Source: Clostridia bacterium (GTDB taxonomy: Bacteria; Bacillota_A; Clostridia; Christensenellales; Borkfalkiaceae). Taken from it: a DNA stretch of 13,491 nucleotides. Below, piece by piece: positions 1-7,689 of the stretch. Location of the stretch: contig JAFTIK010000066.1 of NCBI GenBank assembly GCA_017456945.1, positions 1 through 13,491 on the forward strand. The letters are read 5' to 3'. The notes beneath the pieces were generated by a model that made no database searches, had not been told where the DNA came from, and was given only the letters and a program-made list of their open reading frames with translations. The translations under genes were made by a program, and so were the position numbers. How positions within the stretch are numbered: position 1 is the stretch's first letter; every line of letters starts with the position of its first letter.

Positions 1-1927
1 CAAAGGTAGATAACCCGTCCTTATAAGTGGTATAGCCCGAAAGATTTTTTGGTTTTTTAGTTGTAAAAGTGTTTTCAATAAAGGAAAAGACTTCGCCCTT
101 AAACGCTTTATCCCCGTTGATTGCAGTTAACGGGTAACTGACGAAAAGCCCTTTATTGAACGCTGAAAGCGCAAGCGCCACGTGTTCTCTTTCACGGTGG
201 TTAACCACCCTTATTTTAGGCTCTACCATAACTTTTATTTCTTCTAAAACGCTTATATCTCCGTCGGATAAAAGCGCCACGTCGTTTCTTATAGAAGGCA
301 CGTCTTGGGTAAGCCCCAAAGCAAAAAGATAATCTGCTTTAGCAAGCGCAGTCTGCTTGTAACCGCCCACGAACACGGCGTCGTTATACTGTGGAATAAT
401 AGATAATTCCATTGCAGAAAAGCCCGAAAGCAAAATTTCTTTAATTTCGGGTAGAGAAAGATTTACCCCACCCAAAATACTATCCATTTCATCGGCAAGC
501 GTTATAACTTTATCGTAAATCTGTTCGTTTATAGCCCTTTCTTCTAGTTCTACAAGTTCGTTTAATCTTTCAGAAAGTTCTACAAGCCTTTCCTTTACAG
601 AAAGCATATCGAATAGCGTTTTTATATTAGGCGCGTTTTGGCACTCTACTAGTTTTTCCCTAAACGCGTTTAGTTGTTCAAGCGTATATTCCCCGTCGTG
701 CGGAAAGTTAAAAGGCTTTTTAAACCTTGAATAATTTACGTTATAACGCAAAATATAATTATCGAACTCATCGGCAAGTTTTTTATCTGCCGTAAACAAC
801 GGATTTTTGAAAAAATCTGTTACTACCGAACGTTGCATATTCTTGCGCTTTATTTCCAAGTAAGATATTGCAAGACGAACGAGTGGGTGCGCGCCCACCT
901 TTTTCTTTTCATCTAAAAAGAAAGGCACTTCAAGTTTTGTAAACGCCTTTTCAAGTTCTTCCCTATACCCGTTAATATCAGGGATAGCCACGGTAATATT
1001 TTTGTATCTACACTTACCGTTTAGAACGAGAGCGCGCGCAATACGAGCAACCTGTTCACACTCGTCGTATTTGTTTTCCGCCGTGCTTATAAACACTTTT
1101 TCCGTGTTATACTTACCCTTAAATCCCGTTGGGTTAAATAAATTTTCCGAAATAATTTTACCTTCAATTTCAAGCGACGGTGAGGCGTTTTGCTTTATAA
1201 ACGGCACGCCAGCCGTTTGGCAAGCGCTTATAAACGCTTGCTCTGTTTCGCCAACGTAAACCATTTCGTTTGCGCCCGAAACTAAAATAGCCGTTACCGA
1301 CCTAGCGTTTCTTAATAAAGCCACTATACCCGCGCGAAGTTGACTAGTCCAACCGTTAAACCCAACGATATACACGTCTGCGCCCTTTATGTCTTGGTCG
1401 TTTTCTATAATTTCGGGCAGATAATTAAGCATAGAACTTTGGTCGTCAAACCCGTTTTCTTTAATAAAGTTCTCGTACCCTTTATAAACTTCGGTTACGT
1501 CTTTGAGCTTGCTTTTTAACACCCCCGAACACTCGTTCGTTGCTCGTTCTAATTCTTCTACGCCAACCTTTGCGCTTTTTAACTGTATTATGAGTTCAAA
1601 TAGTGATGGCGCAAGGGTTGCCCTGCTCGGCTTAAAAGCATCTAGTTTAACAGAAGATAGCACTCGCTTAACAGCCATTGCAGAGCCTTCTTTAGAAAGG
1701 GTTTTGCCGTTTGGGCGTTTCGACCTGAAGTAGTTGCCGAACGAATACACTTGGGTATTGAACGAGCCGTTAAACCGCGAAACGATAGCCCGCTCTGCCA
1801 TAAGCGAGATTTTTTCTTCACAAAAAATTAAGTTTTTACCTTCGACGCTATTGACCTTTCCTTCTAGTTCTTTTACGAGAACGGGGAACAAATCGGAATA
1901 GGCGTCGGTACAAATTATTTTAACCAT
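1..1927 (-). CDS. addB: AddB/RexB-like helicase-nuclease subunit B, N-terminal part (runs off left edge)
   Basis: This is the open 5' part (642 codons) of a protein resembling subunit B of the AddAB/RexAB double-strand-break end-processing complex, which unwinds and degrades DNA ends so that RecA can load. Family-like segments include, at about residues 280-310, a stretch ending FFLDEKKKVGAHPLVRLA, which matches the AddB pattern of a Phe/Tyr-Phe-Leu/Ile-Asp-Glu motif followed by HPL. Near residues 540-560 there is YLFALGLTQDVPS, the AddB 'FxLGxNxGxxP' region, followed by LLSDGD and later LFVSYPLTAINGD. The N-terminus (MVKIICTDAYSDLF) has no Walker A motif, unlike B. subtilis AddB and more like RexB. 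The C-terminal nuclease and iron-sulfur part lies outside the window. I chose ATG 1927 because family similarity starts right after it; no Shine-Dalgarno precedes it (see the promoter at 1934). It is unrelated to the sugar locus. Translation and family assignment are by eye. Confidence 0.8.
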   Translation of the reverse strand, partial: MVKIICTDAYSDLFPVLVKELEGKVNSVEGKNLIFCEEKISLMAERAIVSRFNGSFNTQVYSFGNYFRSKRPNGKTLSKEGSAMAVKRVLSSVKLDAFKPSRATLAPSLFELIIQLKSAKVGVEELERATNECSGVLKSKLKDVTEVYKGYENFIKENGFDDQSSMLNYLPEIIENDQDIKGADVYIVGFNGWTSQLRAGIVALLRNARSVTAILVSGANEMVYVGETEQAFISACQTAGVPFIKQNASPSLEIEGKIISENLFNPTGFKGKYNTEKVFISTAENKYDECEQVARIARALVLNGKCRYKNITVAIPDINGYREELEKAFTKLEVPFFLDEKKKVGAHPLVRLAISYLEIKRKNMQRSVVTDFFKNPLFTADKKLADEFDNYILRYNVNYSRFKKPFNFPHDGEYTLEQLNAFREKLVECQNAPNIKTLFDMLSVKERLVELSERLNELVELEERAINEQIYDKVITLADEMDSILGGVNLSLPEIKEILLSGFSAMELSIIPQYNDAVFVGGYKQTALAKADYLFALGLTQDVPSIRNDVALLSDGDISVLEEIKVMVEPKIRVVNHREREHVALALSAFNKGLFVSYPLTAINGDKAFKGEVFSFIENTFTTKKPKNLSGYTTYKDGLSTF

Positions 1928-1933
1928 ATTTTT

Positions 1934-1942
1934 ATTATAGCA
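1934..1942 (-). promoter_or_regulatory. Extended -10 promoter of addB, placing the start site at the ATG
   Basis: On the minus strand the sequence reads TGC-TATAAT, a perfect extended -10 element. Only six bases separate it from the addB ATG at 1927, so transcription would begin at or next to the A of the start codon. No good -35 hexamer lies 17 bp upstream (ccaaaa), and no ribosome-binding site precedes the ATG. This suggests a leaderless mRNA. Confidence 0.55.
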
Positions 1943-1979
1943 TATTTAAAAGTTTTTTTTGGTTTTTTCCATACAAAGT

Positions 1980-2008
1980 TTTACAAATTTTTTTATTTGT
2001 GTTATTCT
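1980..2008 (+). promoter_or_regulatory. Promoter of the lipoprotein gene at 2072
   Basis: A -35 of TTTACA (1980-1985) and a -10 of TATTCT (2003-2008) are separated by 17 bp, with an extended -10 TG at 2000-2001. The predicted start is near 2015, directly at the left end of a 20-bp palindrome. A Shine-Dalgarno GGAG lies just upstream of the ATG at 2072. Confidence 0.6.
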
Positions 2009-2015
2009 TTATAGG

Positions 2016-2035
2016 TAAGGATTTATAAATCCTTA
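2016..2035. promoter_or_regulatory. 20-bp perfect palindrome at the predicted transcript 5' end
   Basis: TAAGGATTTATAAATCCTTA is identical to its own reverse complement. It starts about 7 bp after the -10 box, so it would be the first 20 nt of the mRNA. It could be an operator for a dimeric repressor, or an 8-bp stem with a TATA loop protecting the 5' end. No known regulator site is recognised. Confidence 0.5.
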
Positions 2036-2071
2036 AATTTAACCTTAAAAATCCCCTTTTGGAGAATTTAT

Positions 2072-3172
2072 ATGAAAAAAATTATTACAATCATTATCGC
2101 AACGCTTTTACTTTTAACCACTTTGGGTGGTTGTAGTTGTAACAACGCAGTTGCCCTTACCTTTACCAACGCTTTCTACGGCGAAGGAACTATTACCGAC
2201 GATAATATTTCTTCTTCGTTTAGCGAACGCCTTGAATACGACGTAAACTATATTAACGATAAGAAAAATTACCCCGCGCTCGTAAGGGATTCGGCTGTGG
2301 ATAAAGTTCTTACCATTGACCAAAACACCTATACCGACGGTAAATATACCACCGATCTTTCGGTTAAGCCTTATCCTAACGATTACCCCGAATCTGCCGT
2401 TGCTAAAAAACTTAATACGGATGAAAACGGCGTTCCTTACAAGGTGTTCTGTTTAACCACCCGTTTTGAAATTAAAGTTAAATACAACCTTAAAAACGAC
2501 GACAACGTTTACACCGATTATATTGATACCGAAGTTTACTTCTGTCTTTCGGAAAACTCTTACGCGCCTATATACGCAAAAACGAGTTCGGAAGAAACTA
2601 GACTTACTATTACCGATAACGGCGCTTCGATTATGAGAACTCGTTCTACTACCGAAACCGTTTACCAAATTAGCAAGTATAAAATTAAAACTGTTATAAC
2701 GGAAGCAACCGGAGCAGCAGAAGAAAAGGTTATTTACTCTAAAACCAAAACCCACTCTAACGTAGCCAAAACGGCGGTTGATAACACGCAGTTGTTCTTC
2801 GTTTTAAGAAACAAGAGCACTAAAAAAGAATCTGCTAGTTCTATCCCCGTAGTTTCCCCTGCTTACGGCGCTAAAAAGGATTTAAGTATTTCGCACAAAT
2901 CCAACTCTCAAATTACTGTAAATATCGATTATAACGGAACGGTAGTTAACGAAAAGATACCCGTAAGAAATCTTACTTTCTCGCTCAGTTCCACCAATAC
3001 TTCGGGCAAAGCGCAACACCTTACCTACCAAACGGGCGTTTCGGAAAACAACGGAATAAATCGCAACACCGCGCTTTTAGTTGAATACGTTGAACCCCTT
3101 ATCGCATACGGCAGTATGAACTCTTTAGGCGCGCTAAAATTCACCTTAGCAAAAGTAACCCAAACTTACTAA
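2072..3172 (+). CDS. Secreted lipoprotein of unknown function
   Basis: A 366-residue protein that I do not recognise. It begins with a lipoprotein signal: two lysines, a hydrophobic run (residues 4-18), then the lipobox LGGC with Cys21 as the lipidation site and a second Cys at 23. It is therefore probably anchored to the outer face of the cytoplasmic membrane. The mature part is rich in Thr, Ser, Asn, Tyr and Lys with alternating polar and hydrophobic residues, consistent with an extracellular beta-rich domain. I see no enzymatic motif. The start has a proper Shine-Dalgarno (GGAG, about 8 nt upstream) and its own promoter, and the gene ends in a strong hairpin terminator, so it is monocistronic. 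It lies beside the sugar operon but converges with it, so no functional link is implied. Secretion is well supported; function is unknown. Confidence 0.85.
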   Translation: MKKIITIIIATLLLLTTLGGCSCNNAVALTFTNAFYGEGTITDDNISSSFSERLEYDVNYINDKKNYPALVRDSAVDKVLTIDQNTYTDGKYTTDLSVKPYPNDYPESAVAKKLNTDENGVPYKVFCLTTRFEIKVKYNLKNDDNVYTDYIDTEVYFCLSENSYAPIYAKTSSEETRLTITDNGASIMRTRSTTETVYQISKYKIKTVITEATGAAEEKVIYSKTKTHSNVAKTAVDNTQLFFVLRNKSTKKESASSIPVVSPAYGAKKDLSISHKSNSQITVNIDYNGTVVNEKIPVRNLTFSLSSTNTSGKAQHLTYQTGVSENNGINRNTALLVEYVEPLIAYGSMNSLGALKFTLAKVTQTY

Positions 3173-3184
3173 TTAACCATATTG

Positions 3185-3212
3185 AAAAAGGCTCTCAAAC
3201 GAGAGCCTTTTT
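3185..3212. terminator. Bidirectional hairpin terminator between the lipoprotein and the uronate operon
   Basis: A 12-bp perfect inverted repeat (AAAAAGGCTCTC / GAGAGCCTTTTT) surrounds a 4-nt loop aaac. The T-rich arm on each strand gives a U tract in both directions. It follows the lipoprotein stop by 12 bp and the GH88 stop by about 5 bp, so it ends both convergent units. Confidence 0.9.
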
Positions 3213-3217
3213 TGTTT

Positions 3218-4360
3218 TTACCAAATAAAGAAATTAGAGCCTTTAAGTTTTAATAACGCTTCGGCATAGAAAAAGTCGGCGTATATTACCGTCTGTTGAT
3301 CGCTCGTGCCGTTATACGACGCCTTGTTTAATTGTATAACGCAATCGTCGTTATCGGTAAAGTCAGCGCACTTTTCGGTTAGCGTTTTTATAATATTTAG
3401 CCCACCATTAAGGTATTTTTCGCCCTTTTCTTCGCCAAGAATTTTAGCAAGTTCAATTAACCCACACGCGCTAATTGCGCCGGCGGAAGAATCCCAACAT
3501 TGCGGATTTTCAGGTTGATTAAAATCACAAAGAGGAAGATAATCGGTTTTTTCTATCTGCGATAAGAAGTAATCCGCGCACTTTATAGCCGTATCTAAAT
3601 ATTCTTTTTTCTTGGTGTGAATATAAGAAATAGTAAACCCGTAAACTGCCCAAGAACACCCCCTTGACCAACTTGAACCTACGGCGTAACCTTGCCCAGC
3701 TTTAGTGCAAATAACGCTATTAGGTTTTTCCGAATCGTGAACTACTATATGATTAACCGAGCCGTTTTCGCGAACGTGATCGCGCATAGCCATATCGGCG
3801 TGCTTTTCAGCGATACGGTAAAAACGCTTATCCTTAGAAATTTCGCTTGCCCAGTAAAGCAATGAAAGGTTCATCATACAGTCGATAATCGTCCAACCTT
3901 CGGTATCTTGGTTTTGCCAAGTTCCGTTCCACGCGCGAATAAATTCCCCTTTGGGCTCGTAACGACTAGCCAAAATCATACTTGCTAAAAAGTTGCGATT
4001 TTTGGCTTTTTCATCCCCCGTAATAGCGTATTCTGCCCCGCTAGTTAAGTGCCACATAAACCCCACGTCGTGATGAAGTTGCATAGATTGTGAAAAGGCT
4101 TGGTCTAAAAGTTCAGAAGACTTTTGCGCGGTAATCTTATATTCGGGGTTATTAGTTCCCACGAACATAAGCCACATAAGTCCACCCCAAAATCCGTTGG
4201 TCCACCCAGTAATTCTGTTTACAGAAGAGCGGTCGTCGTGAACGCCGTTAACCGAACGGTGTGGAATTTTATTTCGGCTTTTAACGGCTACTTTTTCAAG
4301 TTTTTCATCTAACTTTTTCCAAGTATTATCTATAAATTCCCTATCTTTTTCAAGCAACAT
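3218..4360 (-). CDS. GH88-family unsaturated glucuronyl hydrolase
   Basis: A 380-residue enzyme of the (alpha/alpha)6-barrel GH88 family. These enzymes hydrate the 4,5-double bond of unsaturated glucuronyl oligosaccharides made by lyases and release the unsaturated sugar, which opens to 5-keto-4-deoxyuronate. Compared from memory with Bacillus sp. GL1 UGL, the key residues are present: Asp98 (HHDVGF; Asp88 there), Asp160 (IIDCMMNLSLLYWAS; Asp149), His204, Gln223, and Trp231/Arg233/Trp237 in SSWSRGCSW (Trp219/Arg221/Trp225). Cys235 sits where WxRGQxW usually has Gln. There is no signal peptide, so it is cytoplasmic. I chose ATG 4360: it lies one base after the upstream stop with GGTGA five bases before it, which suggests translational coupling. 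A GTG at 4369 would add three residues and overlap the lyase gene by 8 bp. GH105 is the main alternative family; the motifs favour GH88. Confidence 0.87.
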   Translation of the reverse strand: MLLEKDREFIDNTWKKLDEKLEKVAVKSRNKIPHRSVNGVHDDRSSVNRITGWTNGFWGGLMWLMFVGTNNPEYKITAQKSSELLDQAFSQSMQLHHDVGFMWHLTSGAEYAITGDEKAKNRNFLASMILASRYEPKGEFIRAWNGTWQNQDTEGWTIIDCMMNLSLLYWASEISKDKRFYRIAEKHADMAMRDHVRENGSVNHIVVHDSEKPNSVICTKAGQGYAVGSSWSRGCSWAVYGFTISYIHTKKKEYLDTAIKCADYFLSQIEKTDYLPLCDFNQPENPQCWDSSAGAISACGLIELAKILGEEKGEKYLNGGLNIIKTLTEKCADFTDNDDCVIQLNKASYNGTSDQQTVIYADFFYAEALLKLKGSNFFIW

Positions 4361-4361
4361 T

Positions 4362-6038
4362 TTATTCACCCATTTCCAGCCTAAACGCTCTGTTTACCTT
4401 GTTTTCACCAGAAACCGTAAAGTCTATAGCGTAAGCGTAAACCAACTCGCTTTGGTGATTGTTATACCCTATTTTCTCTATCGTTGGGGTTATCCCCGAA
4501 AGGCTAAACAATTTACAACCGAGAATTGAAACGCCGTTTTCAATCTTTTCGGGCTCTACGATAGCAACGAAACGGAAACTTACGCTATTAGCCCCGTCGC
4601 ACTCGTATTCGATATCTACGCCCGTTTTATCAAGGCGGTATTCCACGGTAAGTTTATCTATCTCTTGAACGTAAGCCTTGGTTATATCTAATTTGAAAAG
4701 GTTTTCGTTAACTTCTAACACGGTAGCGCGGTGCTCTTTGCCCCATTTTTGAGTGTCGCCGTTTACTAAAGGAACGCTATGCGAAAGGGAAGAACAAACG
4801 AAAATCTTTTTGCTATATCTGCCGTTTTCATCTTCGGTAGGTCTGCCGAAATAACTCTTTACGTATTCGCCAACCCCTATGTCTGCAATCACTATCTCGT
4901 TATCCTTTAAAACGTGCATTACGCCAACGTCGTTATGGTTGTGCATATCGGCGTTGCAACCGCCTTTAGCAACGAAAACGTAGTTTTTGCGCTTTGATAC
5001 GAAAATTTCTTCCTTTTCCATATAAGTAAAATCTTGGGTTTGCACGTCGTATTCTTGTAAATCCGTGGTAAGTGAATACAACGCCCTTAAACCAAGCGCT
5101 TTAGTACAAGGCGTGGGTATCTGCCTACCTTTTGCGTTTATTCTTTTGCCGTAAAGCAATTCTATAGCGCAAATATTCATAGACGGCTCGTGTTCGCCAA
5201 CCGTTCCCCCGTCTGCAAAAGGTAAATAACGGGTTTCGCTTATCAAAGCGCGCTTGCCGTATCCAAGCACGAGTTTGCTCTTTTCTCTATCTACGATTTC
5301 GGGGCGTTCACCCGTTAACTCGTAGTACGCGTCGAAGAAAATGCAGAAAAACCCGAATCCGTACGCCCAGTAGCCGTACCCTTCAGAACAGTATCCGTTA
5401 TCGCTTAAACCCTTCATATACCTTTCCATACTTTGCATAATACGGTCTTTAACCAAGGGGAAACGATCGGGGAAAAGATATAGATAAGTAAGCCCTATGC
5501 TACAACCGCATACGGACGCCCAGTTGTTATTAGTACGATCGAAAAAGAAAGTTCTACTTTCGTAGTTATCTAAAATTTTGGTTTTCAAGGAAAGTTTAAC
5601 CCTATCTTTAATATCGTTAGAAAGTTTTTCGTTTAAGATATAAACGGTTTCGGCAAGATAAAAGGCTGTTTCAGCGCCGAAAAGGTCTATTACCGTATAA
5701 TCGAACTGATCTTCGTCAATTCGGTTGTGCGCGGGCAAAGTCCAAGTGAATTCGTTGGTGATTTCAAAAATAGTTTGCTCTAAATCAACCAAATATTCGT
5801 CCTTCCAAACGGCTAGCACTTGTAAAAGCATAAGGCGTTTACGGCGCTCGAAATATTCCCATTGAAACTTGGTGCGATTACCCGTTCTGTAATAATCTTT
5901 AAACTTTTCGTAGGTAAGCGCTTGCACGGGCTTATCTTTATATAATTCGGCGTAACTATCTTCACATTGCTTTAAGAAGTCTTTAGCCAAAGGATTTTCC
6001 ATAGTCTTTTTAATTTGCTCGTAACTATATCTATTCAT
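4362..6038 (-). CDS. Heparinase II/III-family polysaccharide lyase, cytoplasmic
   Basis: A 558-residue protein with the architecture of heparinase II/III-like lyases, which cleave uronic-acid-containing polysaccharides by beta-elimination. The N-terminal half is the helical toroid. It contains WTLPAHN (98-105), NNNWASVCG (170-178, the conserved Asn-Asn-Trp) and NGYCSEGYGYWAY (214-226, the region of the catalytic Tyr). The C-terminal half is beta-sandwich and carries MHNHNDVGVMHV (365-376, the conserved His region) followed by IVIADIGVGEY (382-392). No signal peptide is visible, unlike classical secreted or periplasmic lyases, so substrate must be imported first. Start ATG 6038 has AGGAG seven bases upstream, overlapping the TAG stop of the preceding gene. 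Glycosaminoglycan-like substrates (heparan, hyaluronan, chondroitin) are plausible given the GH88 and Kdu neighbours, but specificity cannot be read from the sequence. Confidence 0.85.
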   Translation of the reverse strand: MNRYSYEQIKKTMENPLAKDFLKQCEDSYAELYKDKPVQALTYEKFKDYYRTGNRTKFQWEYFERRKRLMLLQVLAVWKDEYLVDLEQTIFEITNEFTWTLPAHNRIDEDQFDYTVIDLFGAETAFYLAETVYILNEKLSNDIKDRVKLSLKTKILDNYESRTFFFDRTNNNWASVCGCSIGLTYLYLFPDRFPLVKDRIMQSMERYMKGLSDNGYCSEGYGYWAYGFGFFCIFFDAYYELTGERPEIVDREKSKLVLGYGKRALISETRYLPFADGGTVGEHEPSMNICAIELLYGKRINAKGRQIPTPCTKALGLRALYSLTTDLQEYDVQTQDFTYMEKEEIFVSKRKNYVFVAKGGCNADMHNHNDVGVMHVLKDNEIVIADIGVGEYVKSYFGRPTEDENGRYSKKIFVCSSLSHSVPLVNGDTQKWGKEHRATVLEVNENLFKLDITKAYVQEIDKLTVEYRLDKTGVDIEYECDGANSVSFRFVAIVEPEKIENGVSILGCKLFSLSGITPTIEKIGYNNHQSELVYAYAIDFTVSGENKVNRAFRLEMGE

Positions 6039-6048
6039 TTTACCACTC

Positions 6049-6846
6049 CTATTTAGGTTGTTTACCTATATACGCTAAAATCCCCCCGTCCACGTAGAGA
6101 ATATGCCCGTTTACGAAATCAGACGCAGATGACGCCAAGAAGACGGTAGGACCTTCTAAATCTTCGGGGTTACCCCAACGCCCCGCAGGCGTTTTAGATA
6201 CTATGAAACTATCGAACGGATGACGAGAGCCGTCCGCACCCCTTTCGCGAAGTGGGGCAGTTTGACTAGTGGCGATATACCCAGGGCCTATGCCGTTACA
6301 TTGAATATTGTATTCGCCAAATTCACTAGCAATATTTTTGGTAAGCATTTTAAGCCCACCCTTTGCCGACGCGTAAGCGCTTACCGTTTCGCGACCGAGT
6401 TCGCTCATCATAGAGCAAACGTTAATTATTTTACCGCCACCCTTTTTTATCATTGACGGAATAACGGCTTTAGCCATAATATAAGGAGCAACCAAATCTA
6501 CGTCGATAACTTGCTTAAACTCTTCCACTTGCATATCGCACATAGGAATACGCTTGATTATACCGGCGTTATTGACGAGTATATCTATAACCCCTATCTT
6601 TTCTTCTATTTGCTTAACCATTTCTTTAACGGCTTTTTCGTCGGTAACGTCGCAAACGAATCCATAAGCGTTTACGCCTTCTTTTTGATAACTTTCAAGC
6701 CCACGTTGCATAGAAGTAGGGTTGCTTGAATTGAAAACCACGGTTGCGCCTGCTTTGTAAAGTGCTTTTGCCATAGCAAACCCTATTCCGTGCGAAGCGC
6801 CCGTTACCAAAGCCACCTTGCCTTTAAGTGAAAAAATATCTTGCAT
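6049..6846 (-). CDS. kduD: Short-chain dehydrogenase, KduD/DhuD type (KDG 5-dehydrogenase)
   Basis: A 265-residue classical SDR oxidoreductase. The Rossmann nucleotide-binding motif TGASHGIG is at 15-22, NNAG at 92-95, and the catalytic Ser145 with Tyr158-x3-Lys162 (YASAK) is intact. The long stretch around NVCSMMSELGRETVSAYA and the C-terminal DFVNGHILYVDGGILAYIG are typical of proteins annotated as gluconate 5-dehydrogenase, KduD or streptococcal DhuD. In this context the likely reaction is NAD(P)H-dependent reduction of 3-deoxy-D-glycero-2,5-hexodiulosonate, the KduI product, to KDG. It starts 12 bp after the kduI stop with an AAGGGG Shine-Dalgarno seven bases before the ATG. Gluconate 5-dehydrogenase activity is the main alternative; the neighbouring kduI favours KduD. 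Confidence 0.85.
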   Translation of the reverse strand: MQDIFSLKGKVALVTGASHGIGFAMAKALYKAGATVVFNSSNPTSMQRGLESYQKEGVNAYGFVCDVTDEKAVKEMVKQIEEKIGVIDILVNNAGIIKRIPMCDMQVEEFKQVIDVDLVAPYIMAKAVIPSMIKKGGGKIINVCSMMSELGRETVSAYASAKGGLKMLTKNIASEFGEYNIQCNGIGPGYIATSQTAPLRERGADGSRHPFDSFIVSKTPAGRWGNPEDLEGPTVFLASSASDFVNGHILYVDGGILAYIGKQPK

Positions 6847-6858
6847 AATCTTACCCCT

Positions 6859-7689
6859 TTATAATAAATCTGCCGTAGCGATATGGTCCATGTCGGTAAA
6901 CTCTTGGTTTTCCCCACACATAGCCCATATAAACGAATAGTTTTTCGTTCCTACGCCCGAGTGAATTGACCACGACGGAGAAATAACCGCTTCTTCGTTG
7001 CGCATTATTATATGTCTTGTTTCGGTAGGCTCGCCCATCATATGGAAAACGGCGTCGTTTTCACCCATATCTAAATACAAATAAACTTCCATACGCCTAT
7101 CGTGCGTGTGGCAAGGCATAGTATTCCAGTTAGAGCCACTTTCTAGTTGAGTAAGCCCCATTGCGAGTTGGCAACTCTTTATTACTTCGGGATGTATATA
7201 TTGATTGATAACACGCTTGTTGCACTCTTCTACGCTTCCGCAAGGCACTTTCTTTGCCTTGGTAATATCTATTTTTACAGTTGGATATTGCGCGTGTGCT
7301 GGGCAAGAACTTACGTAAAACTTTGCAGGGTCGTTTTCGTCAACGCTCTTAAAGGTTATATCCTTATTTCCCTTGCCGATATAAATACCGTCGCGTGGGT
7401 TCATTTGGTATTCCACGCCGTCAACCGTGATTATTCCCTTTCCACCTACGTTAATGCAACCCATTTCCCTTCTTTCTAGGAAATAGTTCGCGCGAAGTTC
7501 TTCACCCGCCGTAAGTTTTAAGGTTTGGCGAACGGGCATAAACCCTGCCGTGATAATTCTATCAACGTGGCTATAAACCATTCTCACGTTGTCTTTTGTA
7601 AATAGGTTTGCAATATGAAATTCCTCACGCAACCTTTTTGTGTCGTAGTTTTTAACGTCCTTTGCGTTCCACGCTTGTCTTACTTCCAT
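6859..7689 (-). CDS. kduI: 5-keto-4-deoxyuronate isomerase KduI (internal start within the fused frame)
   Basis: The 276 residues from ATG 7689 match E. coli KduI (278 aa) over its whole length, including the N-terminus (MEVRQAWN against MDVRQSIH, from memory). The cupin metal ligands are intact: His194 and His196 in PCHTHDRRMEVY, Glu201, and His243 in SPSWSIHSGVGT. They match His196, His198, Glu203 and His245 of the E. coli enzyme. It isomerises 4-deoxy-L-threo-5-hexosulose uronate to 3-deoxy-D-glycero-2,5-hexodiulosonate, the step before KduD. AGGAG at 7699-7703 lies nine bases before the ATG, so independent translation is expected even though the frame is open upstream. It is followed 12 bp later by kduD. 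Function is very secure; whether the protein is free, fused, or both is open. Confidence 0.93.
   Translation of the reverse strand: MEVRQAWNAKDVKNYDTKRLREEFHIANLFTKDNVRMVYSHVDRIITAGFMPVRQTLKLTAGEELRANYFLERREMGCINVGGKGIITVDGVEYQMNPRDGIYIGKGNKDITFKSVDENDPAKFYVSSCPAHAQYPTVKIDITKAKKVPCGSVEECNKRVINQYIHPEVIKSCQLAMGLTQLESGSNWNTMPCHTHDRRMEVYLYLDMGENDAVFHMMGEPTETRHIIMRNEEAVISPSWSIHSGVGTKNYSFIWAMCGENQEFTDMDHIATADLL

Noticed and set aside
1002..1733. Open frames on the plus strand inside the addB region
   Set aside because: They are antisense to a continuous 642-codon frame with clear AddB-like protein features and have no ribosome-binding site or promoter of their own.
4362..6038. Assigning a specific lyase name (heparinase, hyaluronate or chondroitin lyase)
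   Set aside because: The family is clear but substrate specificity in heparinase II/III-like proteins is not readable from motifs alone.
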